Source: Opitutales bacterium
GTDB lineage: Bacteria; Verrucomicrobiota; Verrucomicrobiia; Opitutales; Seribacteraceae
Assembly: GCA_028042835.1 (NCBI GenBank)
Contig: JAOFOL010000017.1
Location: 1-43,920, forward strand
DNA: 43,920 bases
Direction: 5' to 3'
How positions within the stretch are numbered: the first letter of the stretch is position 1; every line of letters begins with the position of its first letter. Positions 42,654 through 43,920 of this stretch are shown piece after piece. A model generated the notes under the pieces. The model ran no database searches. It was not told the DNA's origin and saw only the letters and a list, made by a program, of their open reading frames with translations. Made by a program: the position numbers and the translations under genes.

Positions 42654-43920
42654 ATGAGCAAAAAAATAGTCCATCTAACATGGATAATTCCATCCATGCT
42701 TATGGTTTTTACAACAAAGGCCAAGCAACCAAACATCATTTATCTCATGCTCGACGAGTGGGGCTATTTTGAGTCGGGCCATATGGGTAGTACCGAGCTG
42801 ATAACCCCCAATATCGATCAATTTGCCGCTGATGGCATGCGTTTTACCAATTCTTATGCAGGGGCTCCTGTCTGCGGACCCACCCGTTGCTCATTACTCA
42901 CGGGACTGCATGCCGGAAATATGTCCATGCGGGTAAACAACGGACACTCCCCCATCCGGGCAGATGAACCGACTTTGGCAAGTATGCTCAAAGCTAAAGG
43001 ATATGCCACCGGGGGATTTGGAAAATGGGGAATTGGCGGTCGTGGAACGACCGGCGTGCCAGAGAAGCACGGTTTTGATGTATTTTTCGGATACTATGAT
43101 CAGGTACATGCCCATACATTTTATCCAAGTTACTTAATCAGAAACAGTGAGGAAATTCCCCTGCCCGGTAATTCTGGGAAGAGCTTTTACGAGGGAAAGA
43201 CTCATGCACAATTGGAAACCTTTAAGGAATCAATCGCTTTCATAAAAAAACACAAAGAGGAACCTTTTTTCTGCTACCTTCCCTGGACGCCCCCTCATGG
43301 ATTATGGGGTATCGACAAGGATGATCCATCATGGAAGCTCTTCAAAGACAAACCATGGACTGCCGGACAGCGTACCAACAATGATGCGAAAGTCTATGCG
43401 GCATTCATGCATATGGTGGACCAGCAACTTGGTGAAATCATCAAATTACTGAAAAGACTGAAGCTGGATGACAATACCATTTTCTTCCTCAGTGGAGACA
43501 ATGGTGGACAGGCTTACTTTGCCACGAAAGACCGACCCCATGGTTTTTTTGCTCCCAACTTAAACCCGGAAACTAGGAAAAGATTTCGTGCGGGCAAAGG
43601 CTACCTCTATGAGGGCGGACTCAAAATTCCATACCTTGTACGTTGGCCAGGGAAAATTAAACGAGGCTCGGTATCTGATCACTTATTTTATCATCCCGAT
43701 GTCATGCCTACCCTTGCTGAACTTACAAATGCTGAATGCCCAGAAACCGATGGTATTTCTTTTTTACCGACGCTTCTTAGCACGGGAAATCAGGGAAATC
43801 ATTCACACATGTACTGGGAACTGGGGAGACAAAGGGCACTTCGAAAAGGTGACTGGAAAGCGTACCGCGATAAAAAAGGAAACTGGGAACTTTATGATTT
43901 GTCGACTGATATTGAAGAGC
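42654..43920 (+). CDS. Exported S1-family arylsulfatase, 3' end cut by window edge
   Basis: The frame stays open to the right edge, about 422 codons, and includes nearly the whole catalytic domain. The signal peptide is SKKIVHLTWIIPSMLMVFTT. Motifs: IYLMLDEWGYFESGHMG (metal site with Asp-Glu in place of Asp-Asp), CGPTR (Cys residue 74, codon 42873-42875) followed by CSLLTGLHAGNMSMR, FGKWGIGG (Lys-Trp-Gly in place of Lys-Trp-His), YLPWTPPHGLW, FLSGDNGGQAYF, and YEGGLKIPYLVRWPG. The window ends in WELYDLSTDIEE, the usual start of the sulfatase tail, so only some 50-80 residues are probably missing. The LDEWGY/KWGIGG combination marks a distinct arylsulfatase branch common in PVC bacteria. Start chosen by the AAGGGA five bases upstream. 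Confidence 0.9.
   Translation, partial: MSKKIVHLTWIIPSMLMVFTTKAKQPNIIYLMLDEWGYFESGHMGSTELITPNIDQFAADGMRFTNSYAGAPVCGPTRCSLLTGLHAGNMSMRVNNGHSPIRADEPTLASMLKAKGYATGGFGKWGIGGRGTTGVPEKHGFDVFFGYYDQVHAHTFYPSYLIRNSEEIPLPGNSGKSFYEGKTHAQLETFKESIAFIKKHKEEPFFCYLPWTPPHGLWGIDKDDPSWKLFKDKPWTAGQRTNNDAKVYAAFMHMVDQQLGEIIKLLKRLKLDDNTIFFLSGDNGGQAYFATKDRPHGFFAPNLNPETRKRFRAGKGYLYEGGLKIPYLVRWPGKIKRGSVSDHLFYHPDVMPTLAELTNAECPETDGISFLPTLLSTGNQGNHSHMYWELGRQRALRKGDWKAYRDKKGNWELYDLSTDIEE

Noticed and set aside
5242-43920. Possibility that some sulfatase-like proteins are alkaline phosphatases or phosphonate hydrolases of the same superfamily
   Set aside because: Each of the nine has a Cys-x-x-x-Arg maturation motif followed by LTG/MTG/LSG and a D-N/H/Q-G segment, which points to S1 sulfatases; substrate promiscuity is not excluded.
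1-43920. CRISPR arrays, tRNA or rRNA genes, insertion sequences, integrases, phage genes
   Set aside because: I saw no direct-repeat arrays, cloverleaf-like or rRNA-like stretches, transposase motifs or att-like repeats. All longer open frames are accounted for.

Overview
The window looks like chromosomal DNA of a free-living, probably marine, member of the PVC superphylum. Verrucomicrobiota is most likely; Planctomycetota, Lentisphaerota or Kiritimatiellota are not excluded. The basis is gene content: many exported sulfatases, DUF1592/DUF1552 and DUF1549-DUF1553/DUF1501 pairs, a PVC-type CxxCH heme protein, a DUF1080 hydrolase, and a short ECF sigma factor beside a FecR-like protein. The DNA is moderately AT-rich, almost everything is on the + strand, and many genes start with GTG or TTG without a clear Shine-Dalgarno sequence. 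I see no rRNA, tRNA, CRISPR array, transposase, integrase or phage gene. No gap between genes exceeds about 280 bases.

Layout. (1) 2-4963: a truncated exported FAD-dependent oxidoreductase, a membrane NosR-like protein with two covalent-FMN sites and two CX3CP motifs, and the lipoprotein flavin transferase ApbE. Together they read as an extracytosolic flavin electron-transfer operon. (2) 5242-8773: a sulfatase and two exported proteins of unknown function. (3) 8816-15766: an ECF sigma factor, a FecR-like membrane protein with a DNRLRE/CBM96-like sensor end, then three sulfatases. (4) 15772-19136: a small membrane protein, an acyltransferase-3 with ankyrin repeats inserted in a loop, a YjdF-type membrane protein and a TPMT-like methyltransferase. 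(5) 19223-23813: DUF1592 cytochrome, DUF1552 protein, DUF1080 hydrolase and a YHS-like lipoprotein. (6) 23814-25621 on the - strand: a repeat protein and a small exported protein, diverging from (7) 25825-29603: a PVC heme/propeller protein and a metallopeptidase with a VHL-like C-terminus. (8) 29694-34494: a GntR regulator, a PSD1 cytochrome and a DUF1501 protein. (9) 34554-43920: five more sulfatases, the last cut by the window edge, with two small membrane proteins between them.

Taken together, this is a sulfated-polysaccharide utilisation and extracytosolic oxidation region. Nine sulfatases with different active-site contexts would remove sulfate from a complex glycan, plausibly an algal sulfated fucan, carrageenan or glycosaminoglycan-like polymer. 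The DUF1080 hydrolase, the heme/propeller protein, the cytochrome pairs and the flavin operon suggest that desulfated sugars are oxidised outside the cytoplasm. No formylglycine-generating or anSME maturase, no SusC/D-like transporter and no classical glycoside hydrolase lies in the window, so the pathway is incomplete here. The most unusual items are the flavin operon, the ankyrin/acyltransferase insertion, the peptidase/VHL fusion, the DNRLRE-bearing FecR protein, and two sulfatases with non-canonical maturation motifs.
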